Origin: Methanobacterium sp. UBA353
Lineage (GTDB): Archaea > Methanobacteriota > Methanobacteria > Methanobacteriales > Methanobacteriaceae
DNA: 64,000 bases
NCBI GenBank assembly: GCA_002496805.1
Contig: DALO01000016.1
Location: forward strand, 62,001 to 126,000
Reading direction: 5' to 3'
Within the stretch, counting starts at the first letter, position 1, and every line of letters starts with the position of its first letter. Made by a program: the position numbers and the translations under genes. Shown here piece after piece: positions 23,188-32,609 of the stretch. The notes beneath the pieces are model-generated. The model was not told the origin of the DNA. It made no database searches and saw only the letters and a list, made by a program, of their open reading frames with translations.

Positions 23188-24849
23188 GTGAAGAAGAAGG
23201 AGATATTAAAACTGGCAAAAAGGGATTTTGAAAAAACTTGGGTTGAAACAGGCCTGAATCTTAAAAAACCCCATCATGATGACGAATATCCTCGTCTACA
23301 CCTTAAAACTGGAAAAAATCATCCATTAAATGATTCTATTGCTAAATTACGGCAAGCATACCTCATGCTCGGTTTTTCTGAAACCATCAACCCATTGTTG
23401 ATAGAAGAAGATCATATCTACCGCCAATTCGGACCAGAAGCTCCTGCAGTCTTAGATCGATGCTTCTACTTGGCAGGGTTGCCCCGCCCAGATATTGGAA
23501 TTGGCATGGACAAAATTGAGAGAATAGAAAACCTTGGTGTCCCTCTAAATGAAGATAACATCCAATCATTGAAAGAGGTGTTCCGTAGTTACAAAAAAGG
23601 GGACACCAGTGGGGATGACTTAGTTCAAGATGTTTCCTCTGCTCTGGAAGTTGAAGATGAATCTGGACTTAGAATATTGGAAAAAGTATTCCCAGAGCTT
23701 CAAGAACTCACACCCATTCCTAGCAATACTACCTTACGTTCACACATGACTTCAGGCTGGTTTTTAACCCTTGAGGCCATGGCTAAAACCCATCCTTTGC
23801 CTGTTAAATTATTTTCAATTGACCGTTGCTTCCGTCGTGAGCAACGGGAAGATTCAAGCCACCTTATGACATATCATTCAGCTTCATGCGTCTGGATGGA
23901 TGAAGAAGTATCTTTAGATCTTGGGATGGCAATTTCTGAGAGTTTACTCGAATATTTTGGGTTTAAAAAGTTTAAATTTTTACCTGATGAGAAAAAATCC
24001 AAATATTACATCCCTGGAACTCAGACTGAAGTGTATGGTTATCATCCTAAGCTAAATAACTGGGTGGAAGTGGCCACATTTGGATTATATTCCCCCATTG
24101 CTCTGGCACACTATGGAATTGATGTGGAAGTTATGAATCTGGGAGTGGGCGCTGAGAGGATGGCCATGATCCTTGGTGGATATGAAGATATCCGTAAAAT
24201 GGTTTATCCCCAAATATATGATAAAAAAAGCCTCAATGACCGCGAATTGGCCTCTATGCTCCGTATGGATCTATATCCCGTGACTGAAGATGGGAGAAAT
24301 CTGGCAGAAGCCATTGTTAGAACTGCTCGAGAATATGGTGATACACCTTCACCATGTGAATTCACTGCTTTTGAGGGAGATTTCTTAGATAAAAAAATTG
24401 AAGTGAAAATCCTAGAAACAGAAGAAGGGACTAAACTTCTGGGACCCGCTAGCTGGAATCGTATATATGTTCATGATGGAAACATTGTGGGAGTACCCCA
24501 CCCTATCACCACCAATGATCTTCAAACACCTGAAAAAGTGATTGAAGAGATTATTAACTCCATGGAAAAAGAAATTGTTGATGATCTTGCTATTCAAGCT
24601 CTTAAGAATGGAGTTCCAACGGGTATAAGTTATCTGGAAGGAGTGGCGGCTATGGCAGCCTACCGTGTGGAAGAGATGCTGGTAAGTGGAGAAGAACAAA
24701 TTAATTTAAGAACCACCATTGCCAAATTACCTTCAGATGTAAATCTTAAACTTGACAAAGTGGCTGTGCGCCACATAACCAGTGAAAATAAGGTTATCGA
24801 CATTAGAGGCCCTATTTTCTGTTCCATTACCGTGACCCTTATGGAATAG
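23188..24849 (+). CDS. sepS: O-phosphoseryl-tRNA(Cys) ligase (SepRS)
   Basis: 553-residue class II synthetase that attaches O-phosphoserine to tRNA(Cys), the first step of the indirect Cys-tRNA pathway; SepCysS then converts it to Cys-tRNA(Cys). Class II motif 2 appears as FSIDRCFRREQREDSSHLMTYH-type sequence (about 211-232). Motif 3 is GVGAERMAMILGG (about 319-331). The substrate-pocket stretch TTLRSHMTSGWF (about 184-195) is characteristic of SepRS and PheRS-alpha relatives. The GTG start at 23188 has a strong AAAGGAGGATG upstream. It marks a methanogen. It is divergent from tfrA. Confidence 0.96.
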   Translation: MKKKEILKLAKRDFEKTWVETGLNLKKPHHDDEYPRLHLKTGKNHPLNDSIAKLRQAYLMLGFSETINPLLIEEDHIYRQFGPEAPAVLDRCFYLAGLPRPDIGIGMDKIERIENLGVPLNEDNIQSLKEVFRSYKKGDTSGDDLVQDVSSALEVEDESGLRILEKVFPELQELTPIPSNTTLRSHMTSGWFLTLEAMAKTHPLPVKLFSIDRCFRREQREDSSHLMTYHSASCVWMDEEVSLDLGMAISESLLEYFGFKKFKFLPDEKKSKYYIPGTQTEVYGYHPKLNNWVEVATFGLYSPIALAHYGIDVEVMNLGVGAERMAMILGGYEDIRKMVYPQIYDKKSLNDRELASMLRMDLYPVTEDGRNLAEAIVRTAREYGDTPSPCEFTAFEGDFLDKKIEVKILETEEGTKLLGPASWNRIYVHDGNIVGVPHPITTNDLQTPEKVIEEIINSMEKEIVDDLAIQALKNGVPTGISYLEGVAAMAAYRVEEMLVSGEEQINLRTTIAKLPSDVNLKLDKVAVRHITSENKVIDIRGPIFCSITVTLME

Positions 24850-25542
24850 CAGGCCGATTATAGATTAAATTAAAAAACAAGCCAAAATGTGTTCTGATAT
24901 AAATCAGCTTTTAATTAACATCCAATACTCTTTGACTGCTTTATATGTGAAAAAAATTGTTTTTCCAGTTAAAATAAAGTTGAAGGGATGGAAATTTATT
25001 TTCAGTTGATAATGAAACATTTGTAACAACAATGCTGCCGGAAATAGATAATTTAAGACTTATCGAAGAAAAAAAACTATTAACATGAAGTTATGTTTCC
25101 ATTACATGTTGGTTTATTGGTTTAAGAAACAGTGCTGCTATGATCACGTTTTTGAATTTAGTTTGAATAGGATTATGATGTTTAAATGGTTAATTGATAT
25201 GGAATTATGTATTTTGGATGTTTAGACTGAGTTCCCATGTGGAACTGTTATTAGATGTTACTACCTTGGATGTGGCAAAAAGGTTAACTGGTGGAAGGTA
25301 TATAAAGGAAGCCACCCAAAGAGACCACGCCTATTAATGAAGTTCAAGTTATACTACATAATAACCGTGTGGTAGGGGGCCTTTTTTAGAGGCAATACGT
25401 GTAGAACATAAAATGTCTCTAAAAAGTGTATTAGGCGTTACAATGAGAAATATCATTTATAAAACACCAAACCTTTAAGGCAATCCCATTATACTGGCAA
25501 TTGATACTTTCAAAGAACAATTAATAAATTGAAGGAATTAAA
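24850..25542. other. 693-bp intergenic region with a candidate small-RNA unit
   Basis: No intact protein gene. Two short coding-like stretches (about 25000-25090 and about 25210-25335) read 35-40 codons each between stops and may be gene debris. A strong TATA-like box at 25299-25306 is followed by a possible stem and T tract, listed separately. Confidence 0.45.
25299..25390 (+). ncRNA. Candidate small RNA transcription unit (weak)
   Basis: TATATAAA (25299-25306) is a near-consensus archaeal TATA box and would start transcription about 25 nt downstream, near 25325-25332. From 25325, CCACGC can pair with GTGTGG (25367-25372, one G-T wobble), closing a 36-nt loop. A GGGGGCC and a T6 run (25382-25387) follow, as expected for an archaeal terminator. 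No protein reading frame fits the unit. No known RNA family is recognised. Confidence 0.25.
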
Positions 25543-25917
25543 ATGGAAGTTGAAGGAAAAGTAATCTCTGGAACCCGTCAAGGCAGTTATTTCATGTCAT
25601 TGGATCTTTATCAGGAAGAATTCTTGAATAAACTTGGATTTAAACCATTTCCTGGGACTCTTAACATTGAAATATCTGTAGATGATGCAGAGTCCATACT
25701 TGATATTAGTGATAAAATGGGAATCATTAAGGGAAAAGGTAATTTTGGAGATGTGAAATTCTTACCAGCCCAGCTTAATGGAAAAATTCGTGGAGCTATC
25801 TTGTTTCCACTGAAAACTCATCATTCTGATGAAATATTAGAGTTTGTATCGGATGAAAATCTCAGAAAAACGCTTCATCTTAAAGATGGGGATGGAACCA
25901 CCCTCCAAATTGATTAA
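25543..25917 (+). CDS. ribK: CTP-dependent riboflavin kinase
   Basis: 124 residues, the archaeal cradle-loop-barrel riboflavin kinase that makes FMN using CTP rather than ATP. Family motifs are VISGTRQGSYFMSLDLY (about 7-23), PFPGTLNIEI (about 36-45) and the late GAILFPLKTHH. There is no fused HTH domain, unlike RbkR-type regulators. It is followed 54 bp later by ribB; the pair forms a flavin operon, in line with the heavy use of F420, FMN and FAD in methanogenesis. Confidence 0.95.
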   Translation: MEVEGKVISGTRQGSYFMSLDLYQEEFLNKLGFKPFPGTLNIEISVDDAESILDISDKMGIIKGKGNFGDVKFLPAQLNGKIRGAILFPLKTHHSDEILEFVSDENLRKTLHLKDGDGTTLQID

Positions 25918-25971
25918 ATGATGGAAGAAAAGTAACTATATTGCTTATAAGAAAATTTAATTTGTGATTAT

Positions 25972-26649
25972 ATGATAAATAAAGCAGTGCAAGCATTTAA
26001 GAAAGGAGAAATAGTTTTAATCTTTGATGATGATAACCGAGAACGGGAAACCGACATGATTGTGGCAGCAGAGTTCATGACCCCTCAATATATGACCACC
26101 ATTAGAAATGATGCTGGTGGCTTGGTTTGCGTGCCTATATCTTCAGAAATATCACATAAACTTGGAATCCCATTCATGACCGATGTGATGGAAGCAGCGA
26201 GTGAAAAATATCCGGTATTAGCAAGTTTATCCCCTACAGATATTCCTTATGACGAAAAATCGGCTTTTTCCATTACTGTAAACCACAGGAAGACATTCAC
26301 AGGAATCACTGATAATGACCGTGCTTGCACCATTAAAGAATTAGGATTGTTATGTAAAAATGGTAACTTCACAGATTTCGGCAAAAATTTCAGGTCCCCC
26401 GGACATGTAACTCTTCTTAGAGCATCTGAAGGCCATGTATTGAATCGGAAAGGCCATACTGAGATGAGTGTTGCTTTGGCTGAGATGGCTGGTTTAATTG
26501 AAGTTGCAGTTTGCTGTGAAATGATGGATGATGTTACTGGTAATTCAATGAACACTGCTGATGTGGCAGAGTATGCCCAAAAAAATGATTTAATATTTTT
26601 AAGCGGTGCAGAATTAATTGAAGGTTACCATGAGTTTAAAGACATGTGA
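25972..26649 (+). CDS. ribB: 3,4-dihydroxy-2-butanone 4-phosphate synthase
   Basis: 225 residues. Converts ribulose 5-phosphate to the four-carbon riboflavin precursor and formate. The active-site acidic loop DDDNRERETDMI (about 19-30) is intact, as are the TGISANDRA-equivalent TGITDNDRACT (about 106-116), PGHVTLL and HTEMSVALAEMAG. It is a standalone form with no GTP cyclohydrolase II fusion, normal for archaea. It lies downstream of ribK and converges on the GATase/NTPase gene with a 53-bp T-rich gap. Confidence 0.96.
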   Translation: MINKAVQAFKKGEIVLIFDDDNRERETDMIVAAEFMTPQYMTTIRNDAGGLVCVPISSEISHKLGIPFMTDVMEAASEKYPVLASLSPTDIPYDEKSAFSITVNHRKTFTGITDNDRACTIKELGLLCKNGNFTDFGKNFRSPGHVTLLRASEGHVLNRKGHTEMSVALAEMAGLIEVAVCCEMMDDVTGNSMNTADVAEYAQKNDLIFLSGAELIEGYHEFKDM

Positions 26650-26702
26650 AAAAATCTTTAAATATTTTTTTAAACATTTTTACTGTTATTTTTCAATTAT
26701 TT

Positions 26703-28199
26703 CTAAATAAAATCCTTTTTTATTTCTTTATAAGAAGAATAACCAATAAATTTAGGAGTTTCAGCCATTCTTATAATTTTTTCAACATCCAAATACTTTT
26801 CTACTGTCTCGATAGCTTTACAACAGAAATCTTCCAGTTTTATCTCCACTTCTGGAGTTCCGCCCCGGGCAGTTAACTGGACTTTTGGAACTTTCCCCAC
26901 CCATTCAAGTTGTGTGGTATTTTTAAGATAATTTAATGCTGTTTCAGCTATTGTTTCATTGTAAACTTTGTTTAATATTAAACCTGCAGTTTTTATACCA
27001 ATTTTCTGCAGCATATCAGTGTGGGAAGCCAGATCTATTGCTGCAGTTTCAATACCTCCCTTATTACATCCAGTAACAAGTAAAACTGGGATTTTTCCTG
27101 CTTTAGCAATCTCAGCAGTAGAAAATGGAGTTTTTTCATTTAAAATACCAGTAAAAATACTCATAACGCCTTCTACTAGGATTAAATCATAGTTTTGTCC
27201 ATTGACATCGGCGATAATTTCTTCCAAATTTTTCCAGCCCAGCCCTCCAATTTGAATGGATGAATATTCCTCCATTTTCTCTTTATTAAGGTACAATGAC
27301 GGCGCCAGGTCCCTTATATCCGGTCCAATCTTCAGAACACCCACTTTATAGCCTTTTTTACGCAAGACCCCTACAATTCCCGTAGTGATAAAAGTTTTTC
27401 CAGAATCTGAGCCTGTTCCTGCAATCATGAGCCATGGTGGTGTTTTCGGTTTATCTGCTGGTAAACGGTAATCAGAGTAAATCTCACATCCAATTCCCAC
27501 TTCTCCTTTCATTTTATTAACGAGTACCTCATTAGCTTCATAAATTTCTAAAAAATCCTTATGGTTAGCATCAATAAATTTTAAGATATTGTCAACTAAA
27601 GATGGATTTTCATCCAGAGAAGCATGCAACATGGTGCCTATCACGTTGCCTTCATCATTACGAACCCCTGACAAAATCATTCTTGGATTCTCAGCGTAAT
27701 TTGTCCTTTTAACTTTTGAAAAAAAGATTGGCGGTGCATTCCCCCTGATGTCTCCGTAAGTATGACAGTGAAAACCGGTGACAGTCTGACCTACCATTCC
27801 CTTAGTGAGGAAAGATTCATCTACTACTTCTGATTCTACCCGATCTGTTCCGATTAATGGATGAAATGTGACGTTTAAAATTCCTAATCCCTCTTTTTCA
27901 ATTGGAAAAGGAGATTTTCTGCCGATATCTGTTTTATTGGCCAATACTTGGAATCCAGAGCACATTCCTAGGATGAATTTACCTTGACTATTCATTTTTT
28001 TAATGACAGTTTCAACTTCCCGGCTGATGCTTTGAGATTCAACGATGCTTCCACCTGGAAGTATTAGACCATCTAAGACTTCATAAGCCTTTTGTCCATT
28101 GATCATGCCATTTTCCTTTAACAGATGGGTGGGAAGTTTACCGAAGTTCTCAAAGGCAGGTAAAGATCCTTTAACATATAGGAGACCGATATTTTTCAT
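26703..28199 (-). CDS. CobB/CobQ-like protein with reversed order: N-terminal glutaminase, C-terminal P-loop domain
   Basis: 498 residues. The N-terminal half (about 1-225) is a CobB/CobQ-type class I glutaminase, with nucleophile cysteine in LGMCSGFQVLA (about 99) and a histidine in IGTMLHASLDE (about 207). The C-terminal half (about 242-470) is a dethiobiotin synthetase-like NTPase with P-loop GTGSDSGKT and the substrate stretch KIGPDIRDLAP. In CbiA, CfbB and CobQ the NTPase precedes the glutaminase; here it follows. The chemistry should be ATP- and glutamine-dependent amidation of a carboxylate, but the substrate is unknown. The true CfbB-like protein is at 57693-59045. It is next to gatA on the same strand. 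ATG 28199 follows GAGGAT. Confidence 0.8.
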   Translation of the reverse strand: MKNIGLLYVKGSLPAFENFGKLPTHLLKENGMINGQKAYEVLDGLILPGGSIVESQSISREVETVIKKMNSQGKFILGMCSGFQVLANKTDIGRKSPFPIEKEGLGILNVTFHPLIGTDRVESEVVDESFLTKGMVGQTVTGFHCHTYGDIRGNAPPIFFSKVKRTNYAENPRMILSGVRNDEGNVIGTMLHASLDENPSLVDNILKFIDANHKDFLEIYEANEVLVNKMKGEVGIGCEIYSDYRLPADKPKTPPWLMIAGTGSDSGKTFITTGIVGVLRKKGYKVGVLKIGPDIRDLAPSLYLNKEKMEEYSSIQIGGLGWKNLEEIIADVNGQNYDLILVEGVMSIFTGILNEKTPFSTAEIAKAGKIPVLLVTGCNKGGIETAAIDLASHTDMLQKIGIKTAGLILNKVYNETIAETALNYLKNTTQLEWVGKVPKVQLTARGGTPEVEIKLEDFCCKAIETVEKYLDVEKIIRMAETPKFIGYSSYKEIKKDFI

Positions 28200-28264
28200 G
28201 GAATCCTCATATTTTTATATTTTACAACACTAACCGTGCAGATTTATAAAAAAATTAAATTAGG

Positions 28265-29641
28265 CTAATTTAACCCTTCATATGCAGCCATTACTTGGAT
28301 GATCTTTTCATCTTCCAGTGGTTTAGCTTGAAATTGCATTCCCACAGGTATTCCATTTACATTACCTGCAGGGGTGCTGGCAGCAGGTATCCCTGCCAAA
28401 TTAGCCATAACTGTAAGGGTATCGTAGGCGTATATTTCCATTGGTTCCAGTTCCATGCCTACCTTATGAGGCAGTTTAGGAACTGTCGGACCTACAATCA
28501 CGTCCACATCTTTTAAAATCCCAGTGATTTCTTTTTTGATGAGTGATCTAGCTTGTAATGCCTTTTTGTAGTATTTTCCACTGTATTCTTTCTGGCTGAT
28601 GTAGGATCCCATATGTATTCTGCGCAGTACTTCATCCCCACATACTTCTTCAATGCGTTCACCGTATTTTCGGCCATCATATTTTCTGGTGGCTGAGAAG
28701 AATTCAACAAAGTTAATTAGATAAAAAGTTGGCAGACATAATTCCAGATAATCGAAGTTTAATTCCACCACTTTAGCACCTGCCTCTTGCATTTGGTTGA
28801 TGCGATCTTCAATAATATTGACGATCGACTGATCTGAGACATCAAAGAATTCCTTCACTACCCCCAAACGCATACCTTTAAGAGTATCTTGAGGATCATT
28901 GCTGGTGGCTGTAAAATCAGGCACCTTCCAGTCAATAGTGGTGCACTCCCGCCTATCCTTTCCAGCAATGACATCCATTATTAAAGCTATTCCAGTAGTA
29001 TCCGCTGCGAATGGACCGATCTGGTCGAAGCTCATAGCCAGATCAAGAAGACCCTGCCTGCTTACTGCACCATAGGTAGGTTTGAATCCCATCACACCAC
29101 AATGGGATGCAGGGTTCCTGATGGATCCTCCTGTATCAGAACCCAAAGCAAGATCACACATTTTGGAGGCAACTGCTGCAGCACTTCCCCCACTAGATCC
29201 GCCCGGTATTCGTCCAGGTTCTCTGGGGTTGATTGTAGGACCATGGAATGATGTTTCAGTGGAATTTCCTGCAGCAAATTCATCCATGTTGGTCATTCCC
29301 AAAATAATACCATCTTCAGCCTTTATACGCCGGATTACTGTGGCATCAAAAGTTCCAATGTAATTTTCCAGTGTCTTAGAGGCGGCAGTAACATGGAAAT
29401 CCTCCACATTAATGTTACTTTTAATTCCTATGACTAAACCAGCAAGTTTCCCAACTTTTTCACCATTGTTTATCTTATTATCAATTTTTTTAGCTGTTTG
29501 CAGAGCTTCATCAGTTTTTAAATCTATAAATGCATTTATTTTTGGATTATGTTTATTGATTCTATCAATGAATTTTTCCAAGTTATCTGATGCCTTTTCC
29601 TCGCGGTTCCTGATTGATTGTGATTTTTCTAAAATATTCAT
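28265..29641 (-). CDS. gatA: Asp-tRNA(Asn)/Glu-tRNA(Gln) amidotransferase subunit A
   Basis: 458 residues, amidase-signature family. The Ser-cisSer-Lys triad region is visible: the lysine lies in GLVIGIKSNI (about 75), and PGGSSGGSAAAVA (about 145-157) and ALGSDTGGSIRNPA carry the serines. GatA releases ammonia from glutamine for GatB to amidate Asp-tRNA(Asn), or Glu-tRNA(Gln) in organisms lacking GatDE. Archaea use GatDE for Gln, so here Asp-tRNA(Asn) is the likely target. gatB and gatC are not adjacent. The start follows AGGTGGG. Confidence 0.92.
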   Translation of the reverse strand: MNILEKSQSIRNREEKASDNLEKFIDRINKHNPKINAFIDLKTDEALQTAKKIDNKINNGEKVGKLAGLVIGIKSNINVEDFHVTAASKTLENYIGTFDATVIRRIKAEDGIILGMTNMDEFAAGNSTETSFHGPTINPREPGRIPGGSSGGSAAAVASKMCDLALGSDTGGSIRNPASHCGVMGFKPTYGAVSRQGLLDLAMSFDQIGPFAADTTGIALIMDVIAGKDRRECTTIDWKVPDFTATSNDPQDTLKGMRLGVVKEFFDVSDQSIVNIIEDRINQMQEAGAKVVELNFDYLELCLPTFYLINFVEFFSATRKYDGRKYGERIEEVCGDEVLRRIHMGSYISQKEYSGKYYKKALQARSLIKKEITGILKDVDVIVGPTVPKLPHKVGMELEPMEIYAYDTLTVMANLAGIPAASTPAGNVNGIPVGMQFQAKPLEDEKIIQVMAAYEGLN

Positions 29642-29783
29642 GTTCCCACCTGTTACGTGAGTAGTGACTTGCCTTTATTTCTACCATTCTTTGATTTAGA
29701 AAATTAATCTTATTATAGTTACCATTGGTGCACATGAACATCCATGAAAAAGAAACATTATATTTTCATATTATTCTAATTTT

Positions 29784-30554
29784 TCAGAAAATAAATAGAT
29801 TTCCAGGATCAATGCCCCCCAACAAGTACAGGAGTATAATTAATATTGGCTGGTGAATTAAATAAATAAAAAGAGAATGTTTACCAATGTAGGTGAATAT
29901 CTTGATTAAAATATTTTTCGAAAGATCGGGAAGATAATATCTTCGTTTATAATCTTTGTAAAGGGTTTTACCTGTAAATAGCCCCAATGAAACCACACCC
30001 AACCAGGGAAATAACGGGAAATAATCTACGGTGATAAATCCAGCGGGTTTCAAACCTAACCATAATAGCCAAGGATAGTTTACCGTGAATTGTGCAAAAA
30101 TGAATCCCAAAATTATGAAAACAATTCCAAGAAATAAATTCAGGTACTTTTTATTTAACAATGGATACTCCAAGATAATTGCTATTCCAATAAAATGCAG
30201 AATACCAAAGATTATGAAATCATGGGGTATGAATAACCATGTGACCAGAGTTATTAAAATACCAAGGGAAAATATTTTCACTCCTCTTTTAAAGTACTTT
30301 AAAAAAAAAATTGTTTTCCCCTTATTTTTAACCAGTATTTTGGCGCGAAAGTGACTTAAAGTAAGCGAAACACCCACCACGAAAATAAAAATAATGGCAG
30401 TCATCCTAGCAAGGATAAAAAGAATTCCTGATGAAACATCCAATTGACATATCCCAAAATAGGTTAAATCAAAGAATAAATGGTAAATTACCATCATCAA
30501 TATAGCTAACCCTCTTAAAACATCTATCTCCCAGAACCGCTCATAAATATCCAT
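29784..30554 (-). CDS. DUF1624/HGSNAT-like membrane acyltransferase
   Basis: 256 residues with about seven predicted membrane helices. The N-terminus RFWEIDVLRGLAILMMVIYHLFFDL (split: R-x-x-E-I-D-V-L-R-G and a membrane His) is typical of the heparan-alpha-glucosaminide N-acetyltransferase catalytic family and DUF1624. A late LFIYLIHQPILI is the matching C-terminal motif. These proteins move acyl groups across the membrane onto sugars or lipids; the acceptor here is unknown but could be a cell-surface glycan. Confidence 0.8.
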   Translation of the reverse strand: MDIYERFWEIDVLRGLAILMMVIYHLFFDLTYFGICQLDVSSGILFILARMTAIIFIFVVGVSLTLSHFRAKILVKNKGKTIFFLKYFKRGVKIFSLGILITLVTWLFIPHDFIIFGILHFIGIAIILEYPLLNKKYLNLFLGIVFIILGFIFAQFTVNYPWLLWLGLKPAGFITVDYFPLFPWLGVVSLGLFTGKTLYKDYKRRYYLPDLSKNILIKIFTYIGKHSLFIYLIHQPILIILLYLLGGIDPGNLFIF

Positions 30555-30792
30555 ATAAATCCTTATAATTGTGAATTAACCATGTATTGGATTGTTATTG
30601 AATTAACTCTTGAATATATCTATTAAATTTCACCCGATTTATGCAATCTATTATACCTAATTTATTTCTTAAAAAGTACTCTTATTTCATATAGAAGTTA
30701 AAGTTAAATGTTGAGGGCATTATAACAATCATCGCGAAAATCATAGTTTAAAAAAAATGTAATCCAATTTTAAAAAAATCTTAGGTAAAAAC

Positions 30793-31776
30793 ATGCCAGG
30801 AACTCTTCTCTTAAAACAAAGTGATATTAAAAATCTCATCAAAATGGAAAAAGTCATAAACGCAGTTGAAATAGCATTTAAAGCCTTTTCACTACGTGAT
30901 GTTCAGATACCACCAAAAGAGTACTTGTTTTTTAATGATGGAGATTTGAGAATCATGCCCTGTTATGTCCAGAGCAGAGAAGAAGCTGGAGTTAAATCTG
31001 TGAGCGTACATCCACAAAACCCCCTAAAACAAAAATTACCGACAGTTATGGCCATTATAGAAATGATAGATCCTCAAACCGGTTTTCCTCTCGCAGTTAT
31101 GGATGGAACCCTTATAACTGACATAAGAACTGGTGCAGCTGCTGGAGTAGCCACCAAATACCTTGCAAAACCAGATTCAAAGGTTTTAGGAATAATTGGT
31201 GCTGGTAAACAAGCTTGCACACAATTAACGGCCCTTAATGAAGTTATGAACATCCAAGAAGTAAGGATATTTTGCAGGGCTTCCAGTACACGGACTAAAT
31301 TCGCGAAAATAGCCTCAGAAACTTATAATTTTGATATGAAAGCAGTTAATACTCCTGAAATTGCAGTTAAAAATGCAGACGTTGTTGTAACTACCACCCC
31401 GTCCCGAAAACCATTAATTAACGCAGAATGGATCAGCCCCGGAACCCACATAAATGCCATGGGAGCAGATGCCCCAGGTAAACAAGAATTAGAACCTAAA
31501 TTACTCCTCAAATCAAAGATAATCATAGATTCTTGGGTTCAAGCCAGACACAGCGGTGAAATCAATGTACCATTGGCCCAAAAAATCTTAAAACAAAAAG
31601 ATATTCACGCTAAACTGGGAGATGTTATAGTTGGAAAGGTAGCAGGAAGAGAAGGTGATGAAATCACCATCTTTGATTCTACTGGCTTGGCTGTTCAAGA
31701 TATAGTAACTGCTGGAATGATATACAAACAAGCTCGAAAAAAGGGTTTAGGGACCGAATTTAATTTTATGCAATGA
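30793..31776 (+). CDS. ala: Alanine dehydrogenase / ornithine cyclodeaminase-family protein
   Basis: 327 residues of the mu-crystallin/OCD family. Substrate-site residues appear in GVKSVSVHPQNP (about 76-87) and MDGTLITDIRTGAAAGVATKYLA-type helix (about 104-126). The Rossmann motif GIIGAGKQA is at about 135-143 and VTTTPSRKP follows. Archaeal alanine dehydrogenase and ornithine cyclodeaminase are hard to separate by sequence. The genome neighbour is a LysE-type amino-acid exporter, which fits alanine metabolism or overflow. A 31-bp inverted repeat separates the two. Confidence 0.8.
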   Translation: MPGTLLLKQSDIKNLIKMEKVINAVEIAFKAFSLRDVQIPPKEYLFFNDGDLRIMPCYVQSREEAGVKSVSVHPQNPLKQKLPTVMAIIEMIDPQTGFPLAVMDGTLITDIRTGAAAGVATKYLAKPDSKVLGIIGAGKQACTQLTALNEVMNIQEVRIFCRASSTRTKFAKIASETYNFDMKAVNTPEIAVKNADVVVTTTPSRKPLINAEWISPGTHINAMGADAPGKQELEPKLLLKSKIIIDSWVQARHSGEINVPLAQKILKQKDIHAKLGDVIVGKVAGREGDEITIFDSTGLAVQDIVTAGMIYKQARKKGLGTEFNFMQ

Positions 31777-31826
31777 CTTAAATGAATTTTGGAGCCAAAA
31801 ATCCAAATAACCCTATAAAGGAATTT

Positions 31827-31857
31827 CGAATGTTGAAAAAGAAAAATACAACATTCG
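31827..31857. promoter_or_regulatory. 9-bp perfect inverted repeat between ala and the LysE gene
   Basis: CGAATGTTG (31827-31835) and CAACATTCG (31849-31857) are exact complements separated by a 13-nt A-rich spacer. The repeat is 50 bp after the ala stop and 42 bp before the transporter start. It could be an operator (half-site centres 22 bp apart), or a transcript hairpin. There is no T tract behind it, so a terminator is less likely. Confidence 0.5.
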
Positions 31858-31899
31858 TAACATAGAATAGAAATTGATTAATGGAGTTTTATGATCTAG

Positions 31900-32532
31900 A
31901 TGTGGATAGAAATTACATTATTTACTGTGGCATCATTTTGGGTTGGTTTATCTGGTGCAATGGTTCCAGGCCCAATGCTCAGTGTTACCATCTCCGATTC
32001 CATGAAAAAAGGATCAAAAGCTGGACCCTTGGTTGTATTCGGACACTATATTGCTGAAATAACCATAATGATACTTTTGGTACTTGGACTCGGCTGGTTG
32101 ATTAAATCTGAAATTGCCACTATGATAATCGGAGGCGTGGGTGGTTTGATGCTTATTTACATCGGTTATTCCATATCTAAATCCCCAGTGCCAGAAGAAA
32201 TTCCAGCAGAAAAGAATCCCGCCGAAACTCGGGGATCCATTCTTAGTGGAATTGTAAGCAGTGCATCCAATCCCTATTTCTATTTATGGTGGGCCACTGT
32301 TGGCTGGGCTTTCATGCTTAAAGGAATCAAATTAGCAGGAATTATTGGAGTTTTAAGTTTCTTAATAGGTCATTGGGGAGCAGATCTCACATGGTACAGC
32401 TTAGTATCTTTTTTTACAAGTAAAGGAAGGCATATGTTATCAAAAAAACGTTACAGAATAATAATGAACATGTGTGGAATCTTCCTGGGATTATTAGGAC
32501 TTTATTTCATCTATTCGACTATATTAAAATAG
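31900..32532 (+). CDS. LysE/RhtB-family amino-acid exporter
   Basis: 210 residues, six predicted membrane helices. The N-terminal GLSGAMVPGPMLSVTI (about 17-32) is the family signature G-x(n)-PGP, and SASNPYFYLWW (about 124-134) is the second conserved N-P element. Members export basic or neutral amino acids and their analogues. The upstream alanine dehydrogenase suggests an amino-acid link, but substrate cannot be read from sequence. Confidence 0.88.
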   Translation: MWIEITLFTVASFWVGLSGAMVPGPMLSVTISDSMKKGSKAGPLVVFGHYIAEITIMILLVLGLGWLIKSEIATMIIGGVGGLMLIYIGYSISKSPVPEEIPAEKNPAETRGSILSGIVSSASNPYFYLWWATVGWAFMLKGIKLAGIIGVLSFLIGHWGADLTWYSLVSFFTSKGRHMLSKKRYRIIMNMCGIFLGLLGLYFIYSTILK

Positions 32533-32609
32533 TTATGGATAAAAAAAACTTTTTTCACCACAATTTTTGGAAGGTTTATTATTTAAGTTATTATATACAA
32601 TTAAAACAT

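Noticed and set aside
32472..32609. N-terminal extension of the HAD phosphatase
   Set aside because: It overlaps the end of the LysE gene and lacks HAD features; the catalytic motif begins right after ATG 32610.
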